Below, piece after piece: positions 11,373 through 23,809 of a DNA stretch of 64,000 nucleotides; positions within the stretch are counted from its first letter, which is position 1, and the number at the start of each line of letters is the position of its first letter. Below the pieces are notes generated by a model. That model saw only the letters and a list, made by a program, of their open reading frames with translations, did no database searches and was not told where the DNA came from. The position numbers and the translations under genes are program-made. Origin of the DNA: Oegoconia quadripuncta (Eukaryota > Arthropoda > Insecta > Lepidoptera > Autostichidae); the NCBI GenBank assembly GCA_949316235.1, contig OX438749.1:16322414-16386413 (forward strand). Reading direction: 5' to 3'.

Positions 11373-11602
11373 GTTGGTGGTAGGGCATTTTAAATGTCTG
11401 CCTGGCTAGCTACCACCATCTTATCTAAATCTGCCGCCGCTGCTTGGCATTTGCATTGTTGTGTTCCGGTTGTCAGAGATAAGATAGCCAGTCCCCCAAA
11501 TGTGTTGGGGTTGCGGGTCAGACCGCTTCCACCTTCGACCTCATCTTCACTTAACATCAGGTATGATTGAGGCCAAGTACCAATACGTTCTTCATAAAAA
11601 AA
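11373..11602 (+). mobile_element. tRNA-derived SINE, type C (copy 2, 5'-truncated)
   Basis: Starts at TTGGTGGTAGGGCATTTTAA and keeps the whole 3' part to an A-run. The tRNA-like head is missing, as expected for 5' truncation during reverse transcription. Confidence 0.8.
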
Positions 11603-11769
11603 AGCTATATTATGAACACCGGCAGCCTACCCAGCGATAACAAAACCATTAAAAAGAAACATAATATGGCGGCATTCAAATATGTTCGTTATAGTCTGTC
11701 ATAATTATGTACGAAAACATTAAAACCCTTAAAACCTTTGAAGTCGAATACAAAACTCCCAACAACAAA

Positions 11770-11945
11770 GGCATAGAACTTCCTTCTTGCGTCAGTCTTT
11801 CTTGAATCCTACAACGCTGGGATCTTCAAGAACAGGGTGAATAGGCATTTACTGAGATCGCGTGCTTCATCTTCGGCCACATCGTCATTTCCCATCAGGT
11901 GAGATTTTGGTCAAAGGCATATCCAGGTAATCATAAAGAAAACTG
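11770..11945 (+). repeat. LINE 3' end (Jockey/CR1-type group), degenerate
   Basis: Matches the last part of the LINE at 46160-46786: CTTGAATCCTACAACGCTGG, then GTGAATAGGCATTTACTGAG and GCTTCATCTTCGGCCAC, ending in the GTGAGATTTTGGTCAAA tail. Confidence 0.65.
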
Positions 11946-13384
11946 AAAATAAATGTTGACTAGGTGTTTAAATAATTTTCATGGGTGCCCGATACCACCA
12001 CGCGACTGATGCGTAAGTTGAAGTGAACAATTTCCCGACGTTTTGGCCAACAATGCTCTCTGAGTATTTCAGGTGATCATCTTTCACCAGACTAGCTACT
12101 AGTATATTAGTTCGGCATACGATATGAAATTATTCAAAAACAGAATCCGTATAAAGCCAACTAAAAAGTAGGAAACAAGAAGCGAAGTTTAATTTTCTTA
12201 GAACTTCGACGTACGTTTACCGCCAGTTACATCACATACGTACGTGCTTTGAACATTCAACTACAATGACATTGTCTTTAGTTAATCTTATCATATTATT
12301 GAAGCTGTTGGTTTTCCGAATAAATAAAAATAAATAAAAATTAAAACATTTAATAATTTCTGGCATTGTTTTAAATGTGTATTAATTGTACCTGTGGCCC
12401 TAGCTTTTCCTCGCGACTTAGTTCGCGGGAGCTACTAAACATGAACAAATGAATAATTTATGATATGGAATCCTAAAAGAAAATTTATTTACAAATTGTT
12501 ACAAATTATTAACAGTTGAGTTTGTTGCTGTGCTCCGTTCACTCGGACAGTTCTACCCTTTCGATTCCTAAAATGATATGTTCCTAGAATATAAAAAAGA
12601 CTCCCCCAGTAAATACTTTTCCACATTCAATCACACAAACGGTAACAAAGGAAAGAAACACTCATAACAATTTAGTAGAAGGACAAAACAAAACAATAAA
12701 CTGTACGAATCTCCCCTCAACAAAGTCCTCAAATTTTCGCAGACGAATTGTTTCCATTTCTATCCCGCATGCGAAGCCCAGTTCATACGGGTGAGCCATT
12801 TGTCGCGAGCATTATTAAGATTTAAATCCTCTTAAAATTACGCCAGCCATACATTACGCCGGCATTGTTTCTAACGGGAGTCAGTCATGGCATGAAAAGG
12901 GCTAAATTCGCGGTTGTCACGTTTTTAATTAATTTACGAGAGGGCGAGGCTCGGGAGCACGCACGCCCTCTTTGTTCCTGGCTTATGTGAAATTCATCAA
13001 TTAATGTTCCTTTAGTGCAGAGGCCACTTTAGCCCGAAGAAAGTGGGAAATATATCTATTGAGTCGTTATGGATAACTTAAGAGAAAAGAGCAGTATTTT
13101 CTTTCCTAAGTGAGGGAAAGTTTATTTGCAGGAATTTAACTATATGTTGAATTGCGTACCTACTCGTATATAGGTCTAGTATTTGCGACAGCTTAATACA
13201 TTTTGTGATACTCAGAGAAATCTTTTATATTAGTAACATTAAGATCATAAATATAAATTAAAAAATGCCGCTATACTACAGCGATATTATTCATTAAACA
13301 TATTCCATGAAACATGAATTCTTATTCATGGTTTTTCGTGGTTTTTCGAAAAGTGTTTTGTAGTCGTTTCCGGCGCTACAGTAC

Positions 13385-13860
13385 CACAGACAGGCATCAT
13401 CATATTTCTGCCCTGGTCCCAATTTATTTGGGGTCGGCGCAGTACGTCTTTTTCTTCCAATCTCCTCTATCAGCAGTTATCTCCTCATTCACGCCCTTTT
13501 CGTTCATATCACCCTTCACACAATCCATCCATCTTTTCCGTGGTCTTCCTCTTCCTTTTCAACTACCGACATCCATATTCATCACTCTCTTAGTAACATC
13601 CGTTTCATCCCTCCTCATAACATGTCCATACCAAGCTAAGCGGTTTCCTTTCAAGTTTTCTGTCACGGCTGCCACTTTTAAACTCCTTCTTATATACTTA
13701 TTCGTTATTTTATCCATTCACGTCACTCCACTCATCCATCTCAACATTCTCATCCTGCTGCATGCAATTTTCTTTCATCCGTCTTCTTTATGGCACAACA
13801 CACCGATACCTACATACATTACGATAGGTCTTATTACGGATTTATAAATTACCAATGACA
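13385..13860 (-). pseudogene. RTE-type LINE reverse-transcriptase C-terminus relic
   Basis: Read on the minus strand it gives motifs familiar from RTE-clade proteins: RMRMLRWMSGV, NRLAWYGHVMRRDE and GRGRPRKRWMDCV. Several stops and frame breaks are present, so it is not active. The plus-strand 177-codon frame here is just the opposite strand. A sense copy of the same segment lies at 23810-24060. Confidence 0.8.
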
Positions 13861-14304
13861 AATATTCTATATAAATAAATCTCATTGGTTGAAGTAAGAA
13901 CAATTAAACCAATAGAATCTGGAGCAGTAGCAATATGCTGAAATAGAAATCTACAGAGATTGTGAAAAAGAAGTAAATCAAAAATAAATCTTTAAGTTTT
14001 TATGCATTGCCGCGTTCACTGTCGGTTGTAGAAATGCGACGGTCTCATAACGAGCACCTCGAGGCTTCATTTCGCAGGACACAGGTGCTAGCTGCAACAC
14101 TTCTCATTGTCAGTTGCAGTTACAATGTTAGATAAAAAGCATCAGAGTAAAATAGATTTCCATTCGTTGGTTTCATACGTAACGTACACTAAGTAATACG
14201 TTTGGTTACAATTGATTTAATCAATTTGTTTGCGTATTCGACAGGCCTTGGTTTGCCTATTGGGCAATCCCACGGGTTGCCACACATAGAGGGCTCTATG
14301 GCCC

Positions 14305-14430
14305 GTATTAATAAACCATTCTCAAGATTGGGATGACCTTAAGTTGACGCTTGCATATTAAAACAATATCAAAAATAAATTGTATTGAGACTGAGACGCG
14401 ATCGCAGTCTCAAGATCGATTTATTAATAC
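14305..14430. mobile_element. Small TIR element, about 126 bp
   Basis: The ends read GTATTAATAAA and its complement TTTATTAATAC. The next blocks CTCAAGATTG and AGTCTCAAGATCG also mirror loosely. Non-coding. Probably a MITE, class unknown. Confidence 0.55.
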
Positions 14431-15394
14431 AACCCTAAGCCTGCCAAACTGACAAATTGAAAATTTCGCTCAATCACGTCGGTCGATTTTGGAGTGCACT
14501 CCTGACAGGCACTAAACCAGCATCAGAAAACCTATCTTACGGAACGTCAGCTCGAGGAATTAGAGGTGAACAAACTTTGTCACCATCTAAGTAGTTATGG
14601 AGGCAGTCGTGATCCAGCTGCTATTAAATTTATCTACAGCCCTGGCAACGCTTCGCGCACAATCTGATGATCTTTTATTTCTATACCTATCCGTATTTTT
14701 AGGTGAAAAGCACGAAAAATGCTACAAGTCCTATTCTAATAATTCCAAAATGTTTGGAAGTAATTCTCAAGTGTGTTTATCCTTTTTGAGACAGACACTA
14801 CCTACACAGAGTGATATCGACTTCGTGTCATTCTCGATGTAGACCATTGTTTTAGATAATTATATGAATTCCATTTTATTCTGTAAAAGTATTATTGTTA
14901 TCACAACGTCGAGAAGCTATGTCCAGCTAAGGGTATGATTCTAATCAACTTTTGATTTATTTTAAAAGAAGTTAAAAAGGTCCTTTGAAGTAGTTTCGAA
15001 TCGCAAAATTCGTTACCCAACAGTCAGTATTATTGCACTATTTTTTCTTTAAATATTTCGGCGTGTATGGAACGTGAGATCGCGTTCAAAGGAGTTGTCT
15101 ATATTATGTCCATGTGTAAAATTTTATGTATAAATTAACAATTTTTTTGCGGGAATTAAACATGAATAAATTAACCGACAGCCACCTACACGGTTGCGGG
15201 AAGTACCCGCAAACCAAACTTTATTATAGTTAATAGATACCTTGTTAGAAAAATTTATAAATGAGCTTCAAATACGTTGTATCTTGTTCCGTCCATATGC
15301 TGTAGATAACGGATTCATTCAAAACGTTTAAGGTGCACTTCGACGGCACACATAAATTTATTTGTTTTAACAACGAACACAGTGTATAATATCA

Positions 15395-15590
15395 CTAGCT
15401 TTCCGCCCGCGGCTTTGCCTTCGTGAAATAACTTTATCGGGATAAAAAATATCCTAAGTCTTTATCCAGGGTATGTTCTATCTAAATACCTAATTTCATC
15501 CAAATCCGTTCTACCGTTTCGGCGTGATTGAGCCACAAACAAACAAACAAACATCCAAACTTTTGCATTTATAATATTAGTTAGATTGTA
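15395..15590 (+). repeat. RTE-like LINE 3' UTR (copy 1)
   Basis: CTAGCTTTCCGCCCGCGGCT, then CCAAATCCGTTCTACCGTTT, then CAAACAAACAAACATCC and the end TTTATAATATTAGTTAGA. Related copies are at 30650-30870 and 42118-42350, with ends at 3036-3110 and antisense at 20225-20300. Confidence 0.65.
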
Positions 15591-15874
15591 ATGATCGGCA
15601 AATGCAATTTTCTCGCATAAATGTTTTTTTCCGAATTTTGGAATTCCGTATGTGAGCGCAGGATTAGGGCTTCACGCCACCGGGCATAAATAACGAACTT
15701 TTAATGGATTCGCAGGAAACATCGCACTAAAGAAAGATATATCTTAAGCAATCACAATTTATTTCTATAGAGAAATAGGAGGATCTAGTACCTACTTAAA
15801 AGACATTTAATAGCTCTTACGGGATTTCTAGGAGTGTTCGATTAGTTTAATAATTTAAATAGAAATAAATAAAT

Positions 15875-16038
15875 GTATTTCGGACACTTACACCAATCAC
15901 CTAGTCCCAAACTAAGCGAAGTTGTATTATGGATATTAGATAACGGACAAATACACATAAATATTTATATAAACATCCATGACACGGGAATAAATGTTCG
16001 TATTCTTCACACAATCCCTCGCGGGATTCGAACCCGCT
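15875..16038 (-). mobile_element. tRNA-derived SINE, type A (copy 5)
   Basis: Antisense body from CGGACACTTACACCAATCA to the B box complement GGGATTCGAACCCGC. The A-box side is cut off. Confidence 0.75.
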
Positions 16039-16159
16039 TTAAATGTAATCTTGCATGTATAGTTCTATATTGATTGAAATTTATGAAATGTCTTTTCAAA
16101 TATTTGTACCATTTGTTTCCTCGAAGGTTGTAGGAAGTTTTTTTTTTTTTTTATATTAG

Positions 16160-16264
16160 AGGGCGGCAAACGAGCATGCGGGTCACCTGATGGAAAGCAA
16201 TCACCGCCGCCCATGGACACTCGCAACACCAAAAGGGTCACAGATGCGTTGCCGGCCTTTACGT
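16160..16264 (-). repeat. 3' end of a SINE/LINE with the GCCGGCAACGC tail
   Basis: The antisense of CGCATCTGTGACCCTTTTGG and GGTGATTGCTTTCCATCAGG, which form the 3' part of the longer copy at 62055-62462. Confidence 0.7.
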
Positions 16265-16284
16265 TTACCTTACGATCAGCTTCT

Positions 16285-16700
16285 TAACCCCCGACGAAAA
16301 ACGACGGGTGTTATATGTTTGGCGGCGTTGTTTGTCTCGCTATCTTTTTCCGGACGTATCTCAATAATGCATGGTCCGATTTCAGTGCGGTTTTTTTCAT
16401 ATTAAAGAGTAAACGAGGGACAGTTTCTTAGACATGTTTGGTAAAAATCGGTTCCGAAGATATATAGCTTTTAACCTTTTAAGACATGACGGGATACATC
16501 ATGCCTCTCAACGTTATAACAACAAACTTCTATTGTGTCTGGCGATGTGTCCTGTTAACTTAGTATTTTGGTGTATTTCGAAGATATCATCTTACGACGA
16601 TTTTCTATTTTTTTTTAATGATTAAGGTTAAACTCGGAAATAGGTTCTGAGCTATGTTTGATGGAAATCGGTTAAGTCGTTTCGAAGATATTTAACTTTA
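16285..16700 (+). repeat. Dispersed repeat beginning CCCCCGACGAAAAACGACGG
   Basis: A non-coding repeat that also shares GGTAAAAATCGGTT and AAGATATTTA-type phrases with 3570-3620. I recall this opening from lepidopteran repeats, but cannot name the class. Confidence 0.4.
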
Positions 16701-17409
16701 AACACAGTTTCGCTCAAAATAACTATTGTTGAATATATTTATTGGCTTTTGCCCAGCAATGGGATCACATAGTTTGGTAAAAAAAAAGGTTCTATGTGCT
16801 GCTAAGTACTTATTGGCTTACAGTGAATATATAGATATTCTCTTCTTTACCCTATATACAGTATAAATGTCCAAATAATAAAAACAAAAGAAGACTAAAA
16901 CTTTGTTAACTAAAAATCTCCAAGAAACTATGAACATAATAAAGGCGTTTTGGTGCCACTGACAGACATAGGCTTCTAACACATAATACCTCTCCTTTTG
17001 CGTCAGAGGTTGACCAGGAAATATGAAATAATTGTAAGAGTAACATCGATGTATAGTTACAGACAGAATATGAAATGAAAAAAAATAAATATTTATTTAA
17101 GTTTTTATAATAACAAGGAAAAATATAAAATTTATTCGCAGTGTAATGAAATGCTTGTATGTAAGTAAACCGAGTTACTATCCTTTTAAATGGATCCTTC
17201 CATTAACGTTACTCACTAAACTACTTACAACTTAGGCTTGGGATTAACCAAATTACTTACTTGTTGAGTGCTTGCATCCGAGTGAACTCTTTACTGTGTC
17301 ATAAAAACTAGATCATAACTTCCATAATAGAAAGGAGAGAACTAAGTTATACATAGGGTTCAATCACAAATAATTCAATTTGAAATAAAATTGTCACTTT
17401 TAGTCCAGT

Positions 17410-17456
17410 ATAAATAAATTAATAAATAATAATAAATAAATAAATAAATAAATATC
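17410..17456. repeat. AAAT/AAT simple repeat (SINE tail)
   Basis: Tandem AATA/AAT units that form the A-rich end of the antisense SINE that follows. Confidence 0.8.
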
Positions 17457-17699
17457 CTTAGACATACACACAGCGCCATCTAGTTCCACACTAAGCAACT
17501 AGGCTTGTATGGATGCCAGGTGGTTGATAAACTACACAAATACATTTTTTTTTGTAAATAAATACATATGAAAAACATCCCTAACTCGGGAACACATGTC
17601 TGTATTCATCATACAAACATATGCCCTAGCGGGATTCGAATCCGCGACCTTTTGGTATAGCAGTCAGAGTTTCTAACCACTACACCAAACAGATCGTCA
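17451..17699 (-). mobile_element. tRNA-derived SINE, type B (copy 3)
   Basis: Antisense CACAGCGCCATCTAGTTCCA through GGGATTCGAATCC to CTACACCAAACAGATCGTC. It is near full length. Confidence 0.8.
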
Positions 17700-18614
17700 A
17701 ACTTAGTTGCTCTACATGCGTCGTTCTTTTGTATCAGGGTTCATCCAAGTCTTAAGTTTAGTGATTCACATAACTATGTAAGTACTCGACCATCATTCTT
17801 TCGTTTCTTAACTCTGATTATTGGTTTCGCAATCACACGGCCCATATTTCGAGACCGCTTACCGGGAACAAAGAGAAAGGTAACAATAATAAACTTATTT
17901 TTTCTTTTGCGTACGTTATCAGGATTTGCCGCTTTTAACGAAATTGTGGGTTCGGCTCACATTAATGTTCTCTTAGAGATGTCAGGGAATGAAAATATCT
18001 AATAAATTTTGTTTCGTTTAATGTTAATGGACATCTAAAAGAATTGTATACAACATTGGCGACAGAAACTCGATAGCACGGTGGAAGATATATAACTTAA
18101 TCTGTAGCCTACAACGTATATTTCACCAGGTTTTGCTTGCTAATTTCATGATGTTTAAATTGATGATGAACAGATTAACACACGAAAAATTGTTTCAATA
18201 ATTTTATGCAAATCACAGGACCTGCTTTTATTTACAGTGCTTGCTTATCTTTCTATTTACAGTGCGATGTGCTCAAATACTCAGTCAGGGTAACGTACCA
18301 TCGTCTAACTAATTCTGTTTATGCTCTAAGGCAGTACCCACGTAGTATAATGTCGTTTACGTCGAACGAACCAATCTATTGCTCCGTATCTAGCACCCAA
18401 CCGGCAAAGTCATCAATTTACTAAATGCTCTGCGTTAACTTTGTAGGGATGATCCAAATTTAAATCGATTTTCTTTAAGAAACTGAAGACTTGCTAAATG
18501 GTAAAGGTATACGTAATTATATAGCTTTACGATTTAGGTCAATATTGAAGGTTTTGTTTGCTTTTTGCAAGCTTTCATTTAGTTTGGAATGTTGCAAAGT
18601 TCGTTTGTAAGTAC

Positions 18615-18960
18615 GAGTACACATGTAAGTTGTCCGTTTCAAATTTTGCAAAAAATTTTTCAACCACTTGCTGATTTCTGATTGAGTTGAAATTTGGCAT
18701 ATTTATGTAAGCTCGGTGACAATGCTATATTATGGTACCATCGGGGTGATTTGATGATGAAGCCGGGATGTGGGGACTGGAACTCTTTCGTGGCAAATGG
18801 CAAGATAATCGAGTTTAGGCTACTTTCCAATACACATGAAGACGAAGGTCTGAAGATGGAGCCAGAAGATTGCCACAAGTACTCCTTGATGGACTTTATG
18901 TTACTCGTACTAGATTAATATGTGATGATCATGATGCAACATTAAAAGCTTGTTTTTAAT
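18615..18960 (+). repeat. Unclassified dispersed repeat X (copy 1)
   Basis: Shares long similar blocks with 26320-26830: TTGTCCGTTTCAAA, TTTTCAACCACTT, GCCGGGATGTGGGGACTGGA, GAAGATGGAGCCA and TCCTTGATGGACTTTAT. No reading frame is conserved between copies. Not recognised. Confidence 0.6.
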
Positions 18961-18984
18961 TGACTGGCCAAGAAAGTAGGTTAA

Positions 18985-19200
18985 TGTTTTCCGAGAGGGT
19001 GTATGTATAAGTATGTATGTATGCCCGTTTCTTTGGTGCATTGGCTTGAACGATTTCGAAGTGTATGGTGGCGTTATATTCATGTTGATCCCTGGAGTGT
19101 CATAGGTTACATTTTATGATAAAAAATCTAACATGGCATCCGCAAAATACAAAATATGTCGTGTTTTTTGGTATTCAAATACTTAAATAGTTTTAGAAGT
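18985..19200 (+). repeat. Unclassified dispersed repeat Y (copy 1)
   Basis: Blocks TACATTTTATGATAAAAAA, ACATGGCATCCGCAAAATAC and GTGTTTTTTGGT recur at 27680-27920 and, more diverged, at 58610-58800. It lies downstream of repeat X in both places (18.6 and 26.3 kb), so X and Y may be parts of one element. Confidence 0.55.
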
Positions 19201-19384
19201 ATTGTTAATGAAGAACTTATTTATTGTGTAGAAGCCATTAAAAAATTATAGCGTCAATATTTATTAAAAGAATATATAAAAAAGTAGAATAATGTATTTT
19301 GAAATTAGTAAGGTCTAAGTTTTTTGTCATTCATAAAATATGCAATGTTCAGCCAGTCATGGACTTCAGTCATAAATTCGTGGC

Positions 19385-20215
19385 GCAGAAGCATTCGCTA
19401 TTCGTTTTCGATTAGTGTAGTTAAGCAATGTTCTGGTGCAGTCAGTACTTGGATATGACCAGTGTTTAAGTACTTCGGAAGGCACGTTAAATAGTCGGTC
19501 CCGGTTGTTATCAATTGAAGGTCGTCGTTAAGACAGGTCGGTGGCCAAGGAGCGGCTTAACTGACGCTGACTGTCAGGTGTTCACTGCTTCTTCTTCTTG
19601 TAGAGTCGGGCCAAGTTTCAAATTTTATTGGATCAAAACTTAGCCACTCTAACAGCACTCTGTGTAGCGTTAAGGAGGTCGTCAAATGTGCAGCTATCAG
19701 GACACGGAGAGCAAGAGAATAGGTGATCCATTGTCTGCGGAGAGACTCCGCAATTGCATCGATCACTCTCGCCATCGGAGAAGCCCCACCTGCACAGATT
19801 ATCTTTGCTACGGCCGACCTGGGTCCGAAGCCGATTTAAGGATTTCCATGTCGGCCATGGCAAATCGTGTCCAGGAGGAAGAGACTTTTCGAGCGGGAGG
19901 AACGACGAAAGACAGTATCTCTGCCGCCACTGGCTGCAGAGAGCATCCGTAGCCACACCTTGTATGGAGCAACACACTTAAAAAAGGATGTATGGAAGGA
20001 AGGAGCCTTCCCGCGGCGCCACCCTAAAATAGCTAGGTCTAATGCAGGTCTAGGTTGACCAATCCTTTCACGACGATGGCAAGTTCTAGGTGTCCAGTTT
20101 TCTGACAAAAATCCACCAATCCGCACTAGGTCCGCATGGTGAATTATAGCCATATCCTCTCCCAATGAGCGGAAGCTGTGCCTAAACAGTGGAGACGTGT
20201 AAGGCTATTGATGAT
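19385..20215 (+). mobile_element. 5S rRNA-derived SINE, split by an antisense LINE piece
   Basis: The 5' part (19385-19585) has GTTAAGCAATGTTCTGGTGC and AGTCAGTACTTGGATATGAC, which match the internal promoter half of 5S rRNA. The 3' part (20090-20215) has ATCCACCAATCCGCACTAGG and AACAGTGGAGACGTGTAAGG. The uninterrupted copy at 37590-37930 shows these parts belong together. The intervening block is a separate LINE segment. Confidence 0.75.
19590..20060 (-). pseudogene. Non-LTR retrotransposon C-terminus, antisense insertion
   Basis: The minus strand encodes KSLNRLRTQVGRSKDNLCRW, followed by a C-x-C-x8-H-x4-C pattern (CNCGVSPQTMDHLFSC) and the end TFDDLL...VRVAKF. This is the zinc-knuckle-like tail typical of Jockey/CR1-type reverse transcriptases. 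A small sense piece of the same tail (DATDNAVRVATFW) is at 20305-20365. Frames are broken. Confidence 0.75.
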
Positions 20216-20555
20216 GATTCCTACTTCTTAAATAAAATCCCAAGTAATATTATAAATGCGAAAATTTGTGTGTGTCTATATATGTTTGTTACCTCTTCAA
20301 GCCTCGATGGGGACCTCTATGATGCCACAGACAATGCTGTACGCGTGGCCACATTCTGGTCCTCAAGAATTTCATATTTTTGCTATCGATTGGCTAAGAA
20401 GAAGACCTCTTCAACCCTAAACGGTTTTAAAGGTTACTTTTTATCTCTAAAAAGTTACTGGTTCCTGTAGGATAGGTGGAATTACTTTGGAATCATTGAG
20501 TGATGCATTTGACAGCAGAACGAATCTTCGCGGACTAAGTCGCGTGTAACAGCAG

Positions 20556-20557
<2 letters not shown>

Positions 20558-20594
<37 letters not shown>
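20558..20594. repeat. (TA)n microsatellite
   Basis: About 37 bases of uninterrupted alternating A and T. Confidence 0.95.
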
Positions 20595-20599
<5 letters not shown>

Positions 20600-21289
20600 A
20601 AAATTGTCACTGCATTCCTCATGAACATTGTGACCGGACATACAACATGGCTTTACACTTAGATATGATTCAAAGAGAATACAGTCTTGTGAATAGGTGT
20701 TTGAAGGCGGCACATCAATAAAAGGCTGGCGATGAGCGTAGGCAAGAAATGATTGCTTTATTTTTCATTCTTTCACAATACAATATATATTTTTATATTC
20801 ACACGCGAACGCATTTTCAATTATTGTTTTTTCTTAATTCCATCGCAGCAACTCTCGTGTTGCTAAATTCCAGTCCCTTGCTGTGAAAGGTAAATATCGT
20901 GCATCAAAGTGTGATTCCTAGAATATATGGAGAACGTATAAGCTGTGCAAAGCAGTTGATTTCGATATTTGATCTAATTCATTGACTGAGCTCAAAGCAG
21001 GGCTTCGCGTTGAATTTGCTGTTATACTAATATTGTCAATTAGTTCCATCACTAGCTTGCAGCAAGATTGTTTATTTCTAAACGCTTTATTGTACAAAGT
21101 AACACAAGTAGGTAATATATTTTGTAAAACAAAATGATCAAAGGCGAACTCATCCCATGATATCTCTTCCAGTTGACCTAAATTTGTACTAAAACATAGT
21201 TATTTGGGCGCACAGAAGATTTAAACAGGTGCCTAATTAAACTACTTACTCATAATTATATAATCTCTAGTCTCAGTAGGGACTATATT

Positions 21290-21480
21290 TTTACTCTGTT
21301 TGTCGTGGAAACACTTGGGTGATGGAGACTCGTTCTTTTTTCAAGAGATTCTCGTTTGGTCGAAGTTTCAGGGGACCGTAAGGCTGGCCTCTATTCAGCT
21401 CAGCTAAATCTCGCTGTTCCAAGAGGAAACGCGCCCTTCTTAGGTATGCACCATTCCGGTTCAGTAAGATCTGGGACAAT
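21290..21480 (+). repeat. LINE 3' end fragment (copy 1)
   Basis: Shares ACCGTAAGGCTGGCCTCT, AAGAGGAAACGCGCCCTTCT and CAGTAAGATCTGGGACAAT with 58850-58955. The coding sense resembles the tail of a reverse transcriptase (AIQRGNA...LGTLP type, degraded). Confidence 0.5.
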
Positions 21481-22482
21481 ATTTTTATTTGTGATTTTAT
21501 TTATTTTGTTTGTATAAATATGTAATATTATTGTGATTATAGTGAATATACTAGGAAAATAAAAAGAATATATATATTTAGGTAGGTACATAATTTTAGA
21601 TGTTTTTATTTAGAAGTGGAACTGCAGTAATAATGATACAATTTGTTTAAAAAAGTCATGAAACTAGTCGAAGTCCTCGGTTGGTGGAATCGTACCCGGA
21701 GGGCTGGTCGCATTGCCTCGCTGTATAAGACTGCTATACTCTAGTAGATTATACTTTAAAAACTAAAGTAATATTACGAGTATATTCCTGACATAAATTT
21801 ATCTACAGTCGAGTAAAAATATATAAATTGTGGGGTGTAAATTTCTCTAATCTTAAAGCTCCTAGGGTTTTGCAAATGAGCTATTTTCTTGAATAATACA
21901 GAATCAACAAACTTTGAATTTGAATTTGAATATTGAATTAAAATTATCACTATGAACTTCCATCGCCTAAAACGATTTAATAATTTTTGAGAATCGTCTA
22001 TCCATCTCCTTGGGCGCTTACGTGGTACCAAATACGATCGAACGTTACGTCTAATGTGCGGTCGACTTTACCTTCAGTAATTGTAACTCCCCAGATTTCA
22101 CCAATCATGAAAAAATGCTCTTTTAAAAAAATTACGACGAAATTGTAAATCACTACACTTTTTGTCAGCGGAAAAAATCACATTGCCCTCGCAGGCTCCA
22201 CTGAAATCCATAAAATTTAGCTTAGCACAGATGTTACACATGAAAATATTTCGTACATTTCATATGAATATCCGTGTGGCACATGAATATCTGCATCTAC
22301 AGGGTGTGGTATAAAAACTAAATAAGAAAAAATCGCCAGTGATCGTATCGTTATTTTACTATTACTTGCCATTTGAGTCCTGATTTGTACTACATACCGT
22401 ACCTATGTAATCACAATGACTATTAAATTTCAAAACAATTTAGGTTGAACACGATTCGCAATTCAGAATAGCATTTCAACTG

Positions 22483-22620
22483 CCTCCATGGCTCAATAAC
22501 AACATAAAGTTGAGAAAACCGAGGTCGCGGTATCTATTCCTAGTGGTGTACATTTAGTATTCGGTTTTGGTGGAAGCGCATTTTTTAATTTCCGCTTGAT
22601 CAGCTACTATCATCTTTCAT
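22483..22620 (+). mobile_element. tRNA-derived SINE, type C (degenerate copy)
   Basis: GCCTCCATGGCTCAATAAC, then GAGGTCGCGG and GTACATTTAGTATTCGGTTTT correspond to the type C head and middle with many changes. Confidence 0.6.
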
Positions 22621-23494
22621 AGACATCTACATACATACACCCGAGAAAATTACCCTCCTTCTTGAGGCATGTCGGGTAAAAAACAAAAGTTAATTACAGA
22701 TTGTTGGTCCCATCGCTCCACTCGTACTTAGGTATAATACTCTACTTCTGGAGAGTACAGAAATTTCGCTTTAAAGTTTAACACCCTGTATGCATATACC
22801 CCCAACTGTTATCAGGCTGTAGCTACAAACACCTCTCACCCGCATTGTCCCGTTGTTTGTGGGACTCGTTAAGGGGTGTCTCTAGTGACGGTCTTTCTCT
22901 CGCTTCTATCTTTTTCATCGGCATTGTTCTATGTGCAGAGAAAATAATTTATACATTACTGAAGTGTAAAAAAAATACGACGCAAATAATGTTTTTTGGA
23001 CTTATACCCTAACGCCGAGCTATATCAACGGTGACTTTTCCACTAGCATATTATTATAGTGCTAGATAAACACATCAGTTATCGGGGTTCAACTATATGG
23101 GAACTACTGTATTATGAGAAACTATGTAGGTATAGGTACGGGTTACAGTAGCGAAAAGGTTCGTCAGCGATTTAAGGTGAATGTCATTTGTATTTATTTC
23201 CTGCAGCTAAAAGTACATTCTCATGTGTTATTTTCATTCTGACTTTTACTGGTTTCTAAACTAAAGAATATTAAAAAAAAATGTGATATGTGAAAAATTT
23301 ACAGTACATTGTAAGAGTCCTACGTAACGAATGGGACTGTTTCAAAAATCGAAGTATTGCAGGTCGAGTCAAAAGACCCATTATTTCCAAAGAAATACAA
23401 CGTTAAGACAATGTGCTAGACAGGCACGAAGCAGGGGCGATTGAAGTACATTACATCGATTATATCTTGAAAAATGAAGTTTATAAGAAGAATA

Positions 23495-23651
23495 AGAATA
23501 GTTTATTATGAACGCCACAACACAAAAAAACATTATGAAAAACATTCACTCAATGCTGCCTGGCGACATTAAAACAATAAATAATCATAGTTTTAAAAAG
23601 GAATTTACAAAATGGCTTAATAATAAATCTTTTTATAGTGTGAAACAATAG
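23495..23651 (+). pseudogene. Non-LTR retrotransposon 3' end (Jockey-like reverse transcriptase tail)
   Basis: An open stretch gives MLPGDIKTINN, FKKEFTKWL and FYSVKQ before a stop at 23649-23651. This pattern (LP-x-x-IK, FKK-x-x-K-x-WL, FYS) is the usual C-terminal end of Jockey-type reverse transcriptases. Only the last 40 or so codons are visible. Confidence 0.6.
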
Positions 23652-23809
23652 GTACTTAGATTCGTAATATATTGCATTCTCTACACATTTTTCTCTCTCT
23701 TTTCTCTTCACAAAAAACTCTACACAATGATAAAAATATATTTATAATTGCCATTTCCATAATCGACAAAAATAAGGAATGTGTACGTAAGAGGGAGTTT
23801 AGAAGTGGC

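Noticed and set aside
13314..13847. 177-codon plus-strand frame, hydrophobic, looks like a multi-spanning membrane protein
   Set aside because: It is the opposite strand of an RTE reverse-transcriptase relic; the coding signal is on the minus strand.
19430..19490. 5S rRNA gene
   Set aside because: Only the promoter-like half is similar, with many changes, and several dispersed copies continue into the same unrelated body.
20558..20594. CRISPR-like or regulatory tandem structure
   Set aside because: A plain TA microsatellite. No direct repeats with unique spacers were found anywhere in the window.
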